Assembly: GCA_020161135.1 (NCBI GenBank)
Contig: JAIUOB010000007.1
Location: 31,432-95,431 of the forward strand
Direction of reading: 5' to 3'
DNA length: 64,000 nt
Origin: Gemmatimonadota bacterium
GTDB lineage: Bacteria; Gemmatimonadota; Gemmatimonadetes; Gemmatimonadales; Gemmatimonadaceae
This document shows positions 1-8,641 of this stretch, piece by piece. The notes under the pieces are model-generated. The model was not told where the DNA came from. It was given only the letters and a program-made list of their open reading frames with translations, and did not search any database. Within the stretch, counting starts at the first letter, position 1; every line of letters begins with the position of its first letter. The position numbers and the translations under genes are program-made.

Positions 1-1
1 C

Positions 2-1363
2 TATCTCGAGCGGCTCGAGCGCCTCAACCCCACGCTCAACTGCGTGGTCACGCTGATGGCGGATTCGGCGCGGGCCGAGGCCGATGTGCTCGACAAGGAA
101 CTCGCGGCCGGCAAGATCCGCGGGCCGCTGCACGGCGTGCCCTATGGCGTGAAGGACCTCTTCGCCACGAAGGGCGTGCCCACCTCGTGGGGCTCGGCCG
201 ACTTCAAGGACACCGTCTACGACTACGACGCCGAGATCGTGGTGCGGTTGCGCGCTGCCGGGGCGGTGCTGCTGGCCAAGCTGTCGACGGGGCTCTTCGC
301 GCAGAATGACTGGTGGTACGGCGGCCGCACCAACAACCCGTGGAATCTCAATATCGGCGCGAGTGGCTCGAGCGCGGGTCCGGGGAGCGCCACGGCAGCG
401 GGATGCGTGGCCTTCGCCATCGGCACCGAGACGCAGGGCTCGATCGTCTCGCCGTCCATTCGCAACGGCATCAGCGCGCTGCGCCCGACGTACGGCCGCG
501 TGAGTCGGCACGGCGGCATGGTGCTGTCGTGGTCGCAGGATCGTGTGGGGCCCATGTGCCGCAGCGCCGAAGACTGCGCGCTGGTGTTCTCCGTGCTGCA
601 CGGCGTCGACACGAAGGATCCGAGCACCGTCACGACGCCCTTCCGCTTCGATCGCGCGCTCAAGCTCGCGTCACTGCGCATCGGCGTCGACCCGCAGGCA
701 CCCAAGGAGCTCGTCGAAAAGCTCAAGGCGCTCGGCATGACGCCGCGCGAGGTGGGGCCGCGTCCCACGGTGGCGGGGATGGCGGGGGGTGGGCTCAACG
801 TCGAGTACGCGGCCGCGTTCGACAGCTACGTGCAGCGCAAGGCGAAGGAGTTCAACATCGACTTGGCGGCGCTGCCTGAGCGTCCGACGCAGGGACCGGG
901 AGCCAACGGACCGTTCGGCAACACGCCGCCCGCGCGTCCCAAGGGAGTGAACGAAGGTGAGCCGAACCCGATGGCGGCAGCCGACTGGAATCCGCGCTTC
1001 GTGGGAGGTCGCAACACGCGGGCCTTCGACTTCGTGAACAACCAGCGGCGTCGCCACATCCTCGTGCAGCGGTGGGGCGCGTACATGAAGGACCTGGACG
1101 CGTTCATCGGCGGACCCAACGCCGATGTCGGCCCGAACGCGCAGACGGGACATCCGTGCGCCGTGCTGCCGTACAAGTTCGACGTCCCCGCCTTCGGCGG
1201 CGGCGGGCCCGGTGCGAATGCGCAGGCGGCGCCGACGTACAAGCCGCAGCCCATCTGCGCCGTCATCACGGGTAACCTGTACAACGACGACGTCATCCTT
1301 TCCATCGCGCACCAGTTCCAGAAGGCGACGGACTTCCACGCGCGACGCCCGACCCTCGGATAG
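2..1363 (+). CDS. Amidase signature family hydrolase, 5' partial
   Basis: Hydrolyses an amide bond; the substrate cannot be read from sequence. The frame is open from base 2 with sensible residues before the first ATG (44), so the true start lies upstream of the window. The Ser-cisSer-Lys triad of the amidase signature family is visible: Lys in GVKDLF (about residue 51 of the visible part), the serine-rich loop GASGSSAGPGS (about 119-129) and the nucleophile Ser in TETQGSIVSPS (about 147). A Gly/Pro/Asn-rich insert follows near residues 295-335. The C-terminus is short for a GatA, and no gatB/gatC is adjacent, so a stand-alone amidase, perhaps exported, is more likely than a tRNA amidotransferase subunit. 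Family assignment is strong, substrate unknown. Confidence 0.9.
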   Translation, partial: YLERLERLNPTLNCVVTLMADSARAEADVLDKELAAGKIRGPLHGVPYGVKDLFATKGVPTSWGSADFKDTVYDYDAEIVVRLRAAGAVLLAKLSTGLFAQNDWWYGGRTNNPWNLNIGASGSSAGPGSATAAGCVAFAIGTETQGSIVSPSIRNGISALRPTYGRVSRHGGMVLSWSQDRVGPMCRSAEDCALVFSVLHGVDTKDPSTVTTPFRFDRALKLASLRIGVDPQAPKELVEKLKALGMTPREVGPRPTVAGMAGGGLNVEYAAAFDSYVQRKAKEFNIDLAALPERPTQGPGANGPFGNTPPARPKGVNEGEPNPMAAADWNPRFVGGRNTRAFDFVNNQRRRHILVQRWGAYMKDLDAFIGGPNADVGPNAQTGHPCAVLPYKFDVPAFGGGGPGANAQAAPTYKPQPICAVITGNLYNDDVILSIAHQFQKATDFHARRPTLG

Positions 1364-1367
1364 CCCG

Positions 1368-2036
1368 ATGACGTCACCGCAGTACGCACCGGTCGCGGTC
1401 TCCTCGTCGCAGCGCGAACGGGTGGCCCATATCCTGTCGATGGCGTTCGCGAACGACCGCATCAGCCTCGAGCAGCTCGACGAGCGACTGGGGATGGTGT
1501 ATCGCGCCCAGTCGCAGGCCGAACTGGAGATGCTGCTCGCCGATCCGTCCGATGCGTCCCGGTCGCTCGCATGGGAGGCAGAGGGCGCCGCCCGCATCGC
1601 CAGTCCGCAGATCGTCGCCGATCGCGGCGTGCTGTGGGGCGTCATGGGCGGCTTCGAGCGCAAGGGGCCGTGGATCGTGCCGCGCCACCTCAAGATCACG
1701 GCCATCATGGGCGGTGGTGAACTCGACCTTCGTGAGGCGAAGCTGGGGCCCGGCGTCACCGAGATCGAGATCTTCGCCCTGTGGGGCGGGGTCGAGATCA
1801 TCATCCCCGACGGCGTGCGCGTCGAGCTCGTGGGCATGGCGTTCATGGGCGGCCTGAGCGTGAGCGGCGGCGACATCAGCGAGGACCCGAACGCGCCCGT
1901 ACTGCGTATCAGCGGCCTCGTCGTGATGGGCGGCGCCGATGTCCGCAAGAAGAACCGCACCAAGAAGAGCGAGAAGCGCTACCTGCAGGCCCTCGAGCGT
2001 GCCGAACAGGTGCGTCGCCTCACCGGCGAACGCTGA
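1368..2036 (+). CDS. DUF1707 / LiaF-like membrane-associated protein
   Basis: 222 aa. The N-terminal roughly 45 residues after the start (RVAHILSMAFANDRISLEQL and following) match the DUF1707 SHOCT-like module, a short helical domain common in envelope-stress proteins. The C-terminal half carries the repeated Gly-rich beta segments (VMGGFERKG, IMGGGELDL, ALWGGVEI, FMGGLSVSG) typical of the LiaF/DUF2154 cell-wall-active antibiotic response fold. No membrane helix is obvious, so it is probably cytoplasmic or peripheral. The start at 1368 is four bases after the amidase stop; a longer upstream frame only overlaps the amidase. Its role is likely envelope-stress sensing by family analogy; nothing in the neighbourhood confirms this. 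Confidence 0.8.
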   Translation: MTSPQYAPVAVSSSQRERVAHILSMAFANDRISLEQLDERLGMVYRAQSQAELEMLLADPSDASRSLAWEAEGAARIASPQIVADRGVLWGVMGGFERKGPWIVPRHLKITAIMGGGELDLREAKLGPGVTEIEIFALWGGVEIIIPDGVRVELVGMAFMGGLSVSGGDISEDPNAPVLRISGLVVMGGADVRKKNRTKKSEKRYLQALERAEQVRRLTGER

Positions 2037-2061
2037 CCACTCCCACCATTTCGTCTTCCGC

Positions 2062-3774
2062 ATGACCGACAAGCAGGGGCTCCCGAGTCGTCACGCCACG
2101 GTGGGCCCCGAGCGGGCTCCCCATCGCGCCTTCTATCACGCCATGGGGCTCACGGCCGAGGAGATCGCGCGGCCGCTGGTGGGTGTCGTATCGAGCTGGA
2201 ACGAGGCCGCGCCGTGCAACATCGCGCTCAAGCGCCAGGCCGAGGTGGCCAAGCGCGGGGTCGTGGCCGGCGGCGGGACGCCGCGCGAGTTCACCACGAT
2301 CACCGTCACTGACGGCATCGCGATGGGGCACGCCGGCATGAAGGCGTCGCTCGTGAGCCGCGAGATCATCGCCGACAGCGTCGAACTCACGGTGCGTGGC
2401 CACTGCTACGACGCGCTCGTGGGCATCGCCGGCTGCGACAAGTCGCTGCCGGGGCTCATGATGGCCATGGTGCGTCTCGATGTGCCGAGCGTGTTCCTCT
2501 ACGGCGGCAGCATCCTGCCGGGGCGGTGGCAGGACCGCGACGTGACGGTGCTCGATGTCTTCGAGGCGGTCGGCTCGTACGCGGCGGGGCGCATGCCGCT
2601 CGAGGAGTTGCAGGCGCTGGAGAAGGTCGCCTGTCCCGGCGCGGGCTCGTGCGGCGGGCAGTACACGGCCAACAGCATGGCCTACGTCTCCGAAGCCATT
2701 GGGCTGGCGCTGCCGGGGTCGGCGAGCCCGCCGGCCGAGTACGAGTCGCGTGACGCGTACGCGGAACGCGCCGGTGAGGCGGTCATGCACTGTCTGCGCG
2801 CCGGGCTGCGCCCGCGTCGCATCGTGACGCGTCGTGCCCTCGAGAATGCGGCCGCGGTGGTGGCGGCCACGGGCGGCTCCACGAATGCCACGCTGCACCT
2901 GCCGGCGCTCGCGCACGAAGCCGGCATCGCGTTCGACCTGTTCGACGTGGCCGAGGTGTTCAAGCGCACGCCGCTCATCGCGGACCTCAAGCCGGGTGGC
3001 AAGTATCTCGCGAAGGACGTGCACGACATCGGCGGCGTGCGGGTGGTGCTCAAGGCGCTGCTCGATGGCGGCTTCCTGCACGGCGACTGCCTCACCGTAA
3101 CCGGCAAGTCGCTCGCCGAGAATCTGGCCGACATCGAGGTGCCGTCGAACCAGCGGGTGGTGATGCCGGTGTCGCAGGCCATCTCGACAACCGGCGGGCT
3201 GGTGGGCCTGACCGGCAACCTCGCGCCCGATGGTGCGGTGGTGAAGGTGGCCGGGCTCGCGCATCGGGTGCATCGTGGCCCGGCGCGCGTCTTCGACAGT
3301 GAGGACGCCTGCTTCGCCGCGGTCATGCAGCGGGCGTATGCGGCGGGTGATGTGCTGGTCATCCGCTACGAGGGGCCGGTGGGAGGGCCCGGCATGCGCG
3401 AGATGCTCTCCACCACGAGCGCGATCTACGGGCAGGGGATGGGTGAGTCGGTGGCCCTCATCACCGACGGCCGCTTCAGCGGCGCGACACGTGGCCTGTG
3501 CATTGGTCATGTCGGTCCCGAAGCGGCGGTCGGTGGCCCGATCGGCCTGCTGCGCGACGGCGACATGATTGCCATCGACGCCGATGCGGGCACGCTCAAC
3601 GTGGAGCTGAGCGATGAGGAACTCGCTGCGCGCCGCGCCGCATGGACGCCGCGCGCCACCGACTACCAGAGCGGCGCCATCTGGCGCTACGCACAGACCG
3701 TGGGCCCTGCGCGCTACGGCGCGGTGGTGCATCCGGGGGGTGCGGCCGAGACGCACGTGTACGCCGACGCCTGA
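2062..3774 (+). CDS. ilvD: Dihydroxy-acid dehydratase
   Basis: 570 aa, the normal family length. Dehydrates 2,3-dihydroxy-3-methylbutanoate and the methylpentanoate analogue to 2-oxo acids, the third common step of valine, isoleucine and leucine synthesis; needs an Fe-S cluster and Mg2+. Diagnostic segments are visible: PCNIALKRQAEVAK near residue 51, the cluster cysteines in AGCDKSLPG (about 124) and CPGAGSCGGQYTANSM (about 193), and SDGRFSGA-like TDGRFSGATRGLCIGHVGPE near the C-terminus. The ATG at 2062 was chosen over upstream in-frame codons because the earlier stretch overlaps the DUF1707 gene and matches nothing. No ilvC or ilvB neighbour is present, so the gene stands alone here. Confidence 0.96.
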   Translation: MTDKQGLPSRHATVGPERAPHRAFYHAMGLTAEEIARPLVGVVSSWNEAAPCNIALKRQAEVAKRGVVAGGGTPREFTTITVTDGIAMGHAGMKASLVSREIIADSVELTVRGHCYDALVGIAGCDKSLPGLMMAMVRLDVPSVFLYGGSILPGRWQDRDVTVLDVFEAVGSYAAGRMPLEELQALEKVACPGAGSCGGQYTANSMAYVSEAIGLALPGSASPPAEYESRDAYAERAGEAVMHCLRAGLRPRRIVTRRALENAAAVVAATGGSTNATLHLPALAHEAGIAFDLFDVAEVFKRTPLIADLKPGGKYLAKDVHDIGGVRVVLKALLDGGFLHGDCLTVTGKSLAENLADIEVPSNQRVVMPVSQAISTTGGLVGLTGNLAPDGAVVKVAGLAHRVHRGPARVFDSEDACFAAVMQRAYAAGDVLVIRYEGPVGGPGMREMLSTTSAIYGQGMGESVALITDGRFSGATRGLCIGHVGPEAAVGGPIGLLRDGDMIAIDADAGTLNVELSDEELAARRAAWTPRATDYQSGAIWRYAQTVGPARYGAVVHPGGAAETHVYADA

Positions 3775-3841
3775 CGCACGATCCAACCCAGCGTGGGTTG
3801 TCGGGGTCTGATCATCGCCCTTTTCCTTCGTGGAGACGTTC

Positions 3842-6121
3842 ATGTCGTTCCGAGTCACTCGCCTCCTGGTCGCTGGCCTCTGCATGCCGGCGTGGCTGAT
3901 GGCGCAGCCGGCTGCCACCGGCAAGCGCCCGATGACCTGGCTGGATGCGCAGTATCTGCGCAGCACCGGTTCTCTCGCGGTCTCGCCCGATGGGCGTCAG
4001 GTGCTCTACACCCTCACGACGCCGGACTGGAAGGAGGCGACGTCGCAGACCGACATCCATGTCGTGTCCACCGATCGCGGGGTGGCGAGTGCGCGGCAGC
4101 TCACGTTCACCTCACAGAAGAACGAGACGCAGCCGCGCTGGGGCCCCGACGGCAGCTGGTTCGTGTTCGCGTCCAATCGCGAGGCACCGGCGACGAGCGC
4201 GAACCAGAACCAGCTCTTCCTCATGCGCGCCGACGGCGGCGAGGCGCGGCGCATCACGAGCGCGCGCGAGGGCATCTCGACCTTTGCCTTCTCCCGCGAC
4301 GGACAGGCGCTGCTCTATCGCAGCGGCAAGGCCGGTCAGGAGCAGCTCTACAGTGTGCCCGTCGCGTCGATCGTGCGGGCGGTCGTGCCGGAGTCGATGC
4401 CCGCCACGGCGCTCACGAAGCACGCCACCGGCATCGGCGAGTGGAAGCTCTCGCCCGACGGGAAGCGCGTGTACTTCCTGACGGTCGACACGGTCGACAC
4501 CGACGAGCGCCTGCGTCGCGAGAAGCGGTTCACGGTGAACGTGCGCAACAGCGCGACGCCCACCGTGTCGCTCTGGGCGTTCGACCTGGCGATGCGCACG
4601 ACCACGCGCATCACCGCGGATACGAGCGTGGCGGTCACCGGCTTCACGATCTCCCCGGACAGTCGGTGGATCGGCTTCAACGCCGTACCCAACGACCGCT
4701 ACAAGCGGAACATCACCGAAGAGGGGATCTACGCCGACGTCTACCTGCTGGACACGCAGGGCGGGGCGGTGGAGCGGCTCACGAACAACGCGGAGAACGG
4801 GGAGAGTGCCCTGAGCTTCTCCCCGGATTCGCGGACGATCGCCTTCTCCGGCTCCGACGACCTGTCGGCGTACAACATGAAGAACCGGCGCGTGTACGTA
4901 CGTGACGTGGGTGCGCGCGGGCAGCCTTTCCGCAAGATCGGCGACCTCGACGGCGACGTGAGTGTCGGCTTCTGGAGCCCCGACGGCCGGACCATCTACT
5001 TCAATGAAGGGTGGCGTGCCACGCAGCAGCTCTTCGCGCTCGACGTCGCGAGCGGCAAGGTCACGCCGGTCACGTCGGTGCAGGGCGTGATTGCCGTCAA
5101 CCAGGACCAGGACACCAAGCGCATCCTCTTCAATTACAACGACCCCACCACCACCGGCACACTCTTCACGGTCTCGCAACTCAGCGACGTGACCGACCGC
5201 GGCAAGTGGACGCAGCTCACCGACCCGAACCCGTGGGTGCGCGAGCGCCTCTTGCTGGGCGACGAGAGTGAGTACACCTGGACGTCGAAGGACGGCAAGA
5301 AGGTGGGCGGCGTGCTGCTCAAGCCGGTCGGCTGGCAGCCCGGCAAGAAGTATCCGCTGCTCGTGGCCATTCATGGCGGGCCGGCGGCGGCCGACCTGCT
5401 GAGCTTCAACGGCGGCTACGGCGCGCAGGTGTACGCCGGCGCCGGGTGGGTGGTGCTCATGCCCAACTACCGTGGTTCGACCAACTACGGGGAGGCGCAC
5501 AAGAACGGCATTGTCGGCAACTACTTCGCGCCCGGCTACGACGACATCATGACCGGCGTCGATGCGCTCATCCGAGAGGGCATGGTCGACAGCACGAAGA
5601 TGGGCGTGCTGGGCTGGAGCGCCGGCGGACACTGGAGCAACTGGATCCTCACGCACACGAATCGCTTCAAGGCGATCTCGAGCGGCGCGGGTACGTCGAA
5701 CTGGATCTCGATGTACGCGCAGTCGGACGTGCAGCGGAACCGCCAGTACTACCTGGGCAACAAGCTCCCCTACGACGACTTCGACGCGTACTGGCGGCAG
5801 AGTCCCATTCGCTACATCCGCAACGCGAAGACGCCCACGATGATTCACGTGGTCGAAGGTGATCCGCGTGTGCCCAGCCCGCAGAGTGTCGAACTGCACA
5901 TGGGGCTCAAGCGCGTCGGCGTGCCCACCGAGCTGTTCATGTACCCCGGGGCGTCCCACGGCATTCCGGACGCCCGCAATCGTCTCGTGAAGAGCACCGC
6001 CGAGATGGCCTGGATGAACTACTGGGTGCTCGGCAGCGGCAAGAAGTTTTCGTGGCGCGAGGTCCTCGAGACACTCGAGGACCCGAAGGCAGAGAAGAAG
6101 GTCGAGATCAAGGGGCCCTGA
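3842..6121 (+). CDS. Secreted S9 family prolyl oligopeptidase-like peptidase
   Basis: 759 aa exported serine peptidase. The N-terminus is a Sec signal (hydrophobic LLVAGLCMPAWLMAQ). Residues about 40-480 form a WD40/TolB-like beta-propeller with repeated SPDGR/SPDSR motifs, followed by an alpha/beta-hydrolase domain. The catalytic triad can be read: Ser593 in GWSAGG, Asp674 in EGDPRVPS and His706 in GASHGIPD. The ATG at 3842 has a GGAG six bases upstream; a GTG at 3830 would only add four residues. Family members cleave short peptides, often at proline or as acylaminoacyl- or dipeptidyl-peptidases; the exact specificity is not readable. A second S9 enzyme lies at 34345. Confidence 0.93.
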   Translation: MSFRVTRLLVAGLCMPAWLMAQPAATGKRPMTWLDAQYLRSTGSLAVSPDGRQVLYTLTTPDWKEATSQTDIHVVSTDRGVASARQLTFTSQKNETQPRWGPDGSWFVFASNREAPATSANQNQLFLMRADGGEARRITSAREGISTFAFSRDGQALLYRSGKAGQEQLYSVPVASIVRAVVPESMPATALTKHATGIGEWKLSPDGKRVYFLTVDTVDTDERLRREKRFTVNVRNSATPTVSLWAFDLAMRTTTRITADTSVAVTGFTISPDSRWIGFNAVPNDRYKRNITEEGIYADVYLLDTQGGAVERLTNNAENGESALSFSPDSRTIAFSGSDDLSAYNMKNRRVYVRDVGARGQPFRKIGDLDGDVSVGFWSPDGRTIYFNEGWRATQQLFALDVASGKVTPVTSVQGVIAVNQDQDTKRILFNYNDPTTTGTLFTVSQLSDVTDRGKWTQLTDPNPWVRERLLLGDESEYTWTSKDGKKVGGVLLKPVGWQPGKKYPLLVAIHGGPAAADLLSFNGGYGAQVYAGAGWVVLMPNYRGSTNYGEAHKNGIVGNYFAPGYDDIMTGVDALIREGMVDSTKMGVLGWSAGGHWSNWILTHTNRFKAISSGAGTSNWISMYAQSDVQRNRQYYLGNKLPYDDFDAYWRQSPIRYIRNAKTPTMIHVVEGDPRVPSPQSVELHMGLKRVGVPTELFMYPGASHGIPDARNRLVKSTAEMAWMNYWVLGSGKKFSWREVLETLEDPKAEKKVEIKGP

Positions 6122-6152
6122 GCGGCCCCGACGGACCGGTCTCGCTGCGCGG

Positions 6153-6599
6153 TCAGCCGACGGCGAGACCGGGGAGCGGCGTGGGCGTGGCGAGTGCCTC
6201 CTGCACGGCCAGCAGGACTGCCGTGGGGAGCGGCGCGGCGCCCGCACGGCGCGCGGCCTCGACCACCATGGAGAGCGCACGCGCCTGCGCGGCGTACGCC
6301 GCCAGCAGCGCGCCACCGGCGCCGGGGATGGCCACGATGTCCTGTGCCAGATCGTCGAGCTGCCGCGCCAGCGCCGGCGTGGCCGCCGAGAGGGAGGCCG
6401 CCACCGTGGCGGCCGACGGCTCGGAGCTGGCCGCCGCGGTACGACGGTTGCGCACCACGCGCGCCGGCGCCGGGGAGGGGGCCGCTCCGCCGGAGGTGCC
6501 GGGGTAGGTGGCCGGGGCGAGCGCTTCCTGAACGGCCGGGTTCGATGCTGCCAGCACGGCCAAACGACGCCGTGCCACCTCTGACGACTCAAATCCCAC
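6153..6599 (-). CDS. Small Ala/Pro-rich hypothetical protein
   Basis: 148 aa, GTG start with a GGAGA about seven bases upstream on the minus strand, which is the main reason to believe it. The protein is very rich in Ala and Pro with a central Ala-rich low-complexity region, and a short segment of related wording recurs at both ends (AVQEALAPATYP near the start, AVQEALATPTPL near the end), a possible internal duplication. No signal peptide or known domain is recognised. It is divergent from the gene at 6902. It could be a spurious high-GC frame; moderate confidence only. Confidence 0.5.
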   Translation of the reverse strand: MGFESSEVARRRLAVLAASNPAVQEALAPATYPGTSGGAAPSPAPARVVRNRRTAAASSEPSAATVAASLSAATPALARQLDDLAQDIVAIPGAGGALLAAYAAQARALSMVVEAARRAGAAPLPTAVLLAVQEALATPTPLPGLAVG

Positions 6600-6653
6600 G
6601 TCTGGTCTCCGGAAATGATCGGCGATCTGCGGCGGGCAGTTGCGACTGCCCTC

Positions 6654-6680
6654 TTGACAGATCCCGACCTGTTACATAAA
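6654..6680 (+). promoter_or_regulatory. Possible sigma-70-type promoter
   Basis: A perfect TTGACA (6654-6659) is followed after 15 bases by CATAAA (6675-6680) inside an AT-richer patch of an otherwise GC-rich intergenic region (6600-6901). It points at the gene starting at 6902 and would leave a leader of roughly 200 bases. The spacing is short of the preferred 17, so this is only a candidate. Nothing else was recognised in this 300-base gap. Confidence 0.3.
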
Positions 6681-6901
6681 TGCGACAGTGAAAGCGACGC
6701 AGCTCCGATGGAAACGGCGCATGTTCTGGCCGGACAGGGGCTTGCGTGGTGGCGCGAAGGCGGCGGCGTCGGCGCTCAGGGCGCGGATCGTCGGCGCCGA
6801 GTTCGTTCGAACGTCAGTGAGAAGCTCTGGGACCTGACTGGCCGCCACGTGGGGTGGCCAGCGGGGCGGTTCGGCTGGTGCCCATCGCGGGAGCAGGCTG
6901 G

Positions 6902-7843
6902 ATGAACGTCCTCACCCCAGCGGTCGAGCGGGATCTCGTTGCGCGTGATCTGGCGGCCTTGGCCCGCGTCACGCTCGACGAGCATTGGGCCGTCGCCGCC
7001 ATTCCCCCCGAGCGTCGCACACTGCTGCTCGAGCGAGCCGACGCGGCGGCGCTGCGCCCCGGCGACGGACTGGGTGAGCCGATCGCCGATGGCCTCGCGC
7101 TGCTGGGCACCGCCTACGAGCTCGCCGCCCTGAGCCAGCTTGAGGCGGCCCTCCAACCGGTCGCCTCGGCCGCCCGTGACCTGGCCCAGGCCGTGCTCTC
7201 GCTGGGGGCGGCGCGCGCCTTCCGCTGCGCGGCGGCCCTGCGCCCACCCCTCGATGATGGGGAGTCCGCCATCAAGTGGGCGCTCCGCCTCGGCGCGCTG
7301 GCGCTCGTGTCCCGACAGACGGATGCCTACGTCCGCTGGTGGGAGGTCCGGGCCCAGGTGGCCGATGTAGTGCGACGGGCCGCCAGCCAACTCGACGCTG
7401 AGCCGTGGGAGGGGTACGCCCGCGGGACGCTGTGGATGTCCTGGCTGGGACTGCTGGGAGCTCCCATCGCCACGGCGCCCGAGCATGCCGCCGACGACCT
7501 GCCGACCATCACAACCACGCGGAGCCGACTGGCGGCCTTCCGTGAGCGCCGTGCCGAGCATGAGCCGCCCGGCGACGGGCCCGTGCTGAATGCGGCCGCC
7601 CTGCGAGCCCGCATGACCGAGTTCGCGATTCGTCACCTCGCGGACGCGACGGAACTGCTGACCGTCGCGGTGCTGCGACGGACGCTCCCCGACGTCTCCG
7701 CGGAGTTCAAGCTGCACTTGAGCGCGGCGCGCTCCGCCATGGCGGGCGATCACGGACAGGACGTGCTGCTGGCGTGGTTGCAGGCAGCCGGCGTTACGCT
7801 GGCTGGCGGTGTGACCGCGCAGCTCGAACTCCCAGGATTGTAG
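6902..7843 (+). CDS. Hypothetical protein, helical, unknown function
   Basis: 313 aa. ATG at 6902 preceded by GGGAG eight bases upstream; an in-frame GTG at 6854 would add 16 residues without a comparable ribosome binding site. The sequence is almost entirely predicted helix, rich in Ala, Leu, Arg and Glu, without signal peptide, transmembrane segment or a motif I recognise. Tryptophan-rich YVRWWEVRAQ lies near residue 140. The last 50 bases overlap the convergent gene at 7794-8201. The two small flanking genes are equally anonymous, so the three may form a lineage-specific locus. No function is proposed. Confidence 0.7.
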   Translation: MNVLTPAVERDLVARDLAALARVTLDEHWAVAAIPPERRTLLLERADAAALRPGDGLGEPIADGLALLGTAYELAALSQLEAALQPVASAARDLAQAVLSLGAARAFRCAAALRPPLDDGESAIKWALRLGALALVSRQTDAYVRWWEVRAQVADVVRRAASQLDAEPWEGYARGTLWMSWLGLLGAPIATAPEHAADDLPTITTTRSRLAAFRERRAEHEPPGDGPVLNAAALRARMTEFAIRHLADATELLTVAVLRRTLPDVSAEFKLHLSAARSAMAGDHGQDVLLAWLQAAGVTLAGGVTAQLELPGL

Positions 7844-8201
7844 TCCGGCGACGCCCCGTGGCGCCCGCCTTGCCGCGCGGGCCGCGCCAGACGCGGTACA
7901 CCTGACGCCCCGTGGTGCCGAAGGGGAATGCCACGCGGCCACCGCCCATGGGCAGGATGTCCGCCAGCAGGGCGCCCAGCGCGAGGCGATCGGCCTCGCT
8001 CATGTCCGTGGCCGTGTCGATGCCGGCGTCCATGGCAAACCAGCGCTCTCCCGCGGTGCCGGAGGCACGCAGGAGGTAGCGGTCGTCGTCGGCCCAGAAG
8101 GCCTCGAGGGTCTCCCCCTCCGCCGCGATGTGTACAGGCAGGCTTGTGATGGGGGCGGGCTCCATCTGGCCAACCGGTGCGTCGCAGGGGACAACGTGCA
8201 T
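7794..8201 (-). CDS. Small hypothetical protein
   Basis: 135 aa from ATG 8201. The middle (residues about 30-110) looks like a compact folded domain with regular acidic and hydrophobic alternation (FWADDDRYLLRA, WFAMDAGIDTATD, GGGRVAFPFGT), and the tail is basic. No domain is recognised and there is no export signal. Its 3' end overlaps the opposite-strand gene ending at 7843 by 50 bases. Upstream is the 440-base non-coding region with DnaA boxes, from which it would be transcribed leftwards. Confidence 0.6.
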   Translation of the reverse strand: MHVVPCDAPVGQMEPAPITSLPVHIAAEGETLEAFWADDDRYLLRASGTAGERWFAMDAGIDTATDMSEADRLALGALLADILPMGGGRVAFPFGTTGRQVYRVWRGPRGKAGATGRRRTTILGVRAARSHRQPA

Positions 8202-8326
8202 GGAGGGATTCCGTGAGGAGGCAGGATCGTGACAGCGCGTCGTGGAGGCCGGGTTCCGGCGGCGACGGGCGGGGATGTTATGACGATCCGCGCGTCCACG
8301 CAATACAGGGGAGGTGAGCTAAGTTG

Positions 8327-8472
8327 TTGACATACTTGTGTATAGCTGTTGAAAGCGGTGTGGATAACCCGGTAAGTACCGCTGCGGTGGACGAATCCGG
8401 CATCGCCCTTTGTGGATAAGACCGTCTGTGAGCGGGTCGATCTTTGGGGTTCCGGACGGCAGTTTCTCCACA
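8327..8472. promoter_or_regulatory. Cluster of DnaA boxes in a 440-base non-coding region
   Basis: Two exact copies of TGTGGATAA, the complement of the DnaA box TTATCCACA, lie at 8359-8367 and 8411-8419. Near matches lie at 8337-8345 (TGTGTATAG) and, in the opposite orientation, at 8464-8472 (TTCTCCACA). They span 136 bases with spacings near 22, 52 and 53. The flanks (about 8315-8355 and 8460-8520) are clearly more AT-rich than the surrounding DNA. A TTGACA at 8327-8332 could also be a -35 element for the gene at 8642. The gap 8202-8641 contains no convincing gene. The region could be a replication origin, a DnaA-titration site or a DnaA-controlled promoter. Confidence 0.55.
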
Positions 8473-8641
8473 CTAGGGAGAATCACAAACATGCTCATTG
8501 CTTGTTTGCTCACACTTCTCACGGGCGGTCGAAAGAGCTGCGCGCGCTGCAACTCGCCATGGCGGTGCGCGCGTTCCTGTCCCATTCTCCCGAACCGCGT
8601 CCCCCTCGAATTTCCTTGGCCCGCACCAGGAGCCCTCGCAC

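Noticed and set aside
671..1963. Long minus-strand frame opposite the amidase and DUF1707 genes
   Set aside because: Low-complexity Arg/Ser/Pro-rich translation with no domain; a shadow of the plus-strand genes in GC-rich DNA.
2020..3966. 648-codon minus-strand frame opposite ilvD
   Set aside because: Arg/His-rich translation without motifs; ilvD on the plus strand is unambiguous.
4112..6592. 826-codon minus-strand frame opposite the S9 peptidase
   Set aside because: Mirror of a well-supported gene; composition typical of antisense frames.
6615..6905. 96-codon plus-strand frame upstream of the gene at 6902
   Set aside because: No ribosome binding site of note and a mixed, motif-free translation; more likely leader DNA.
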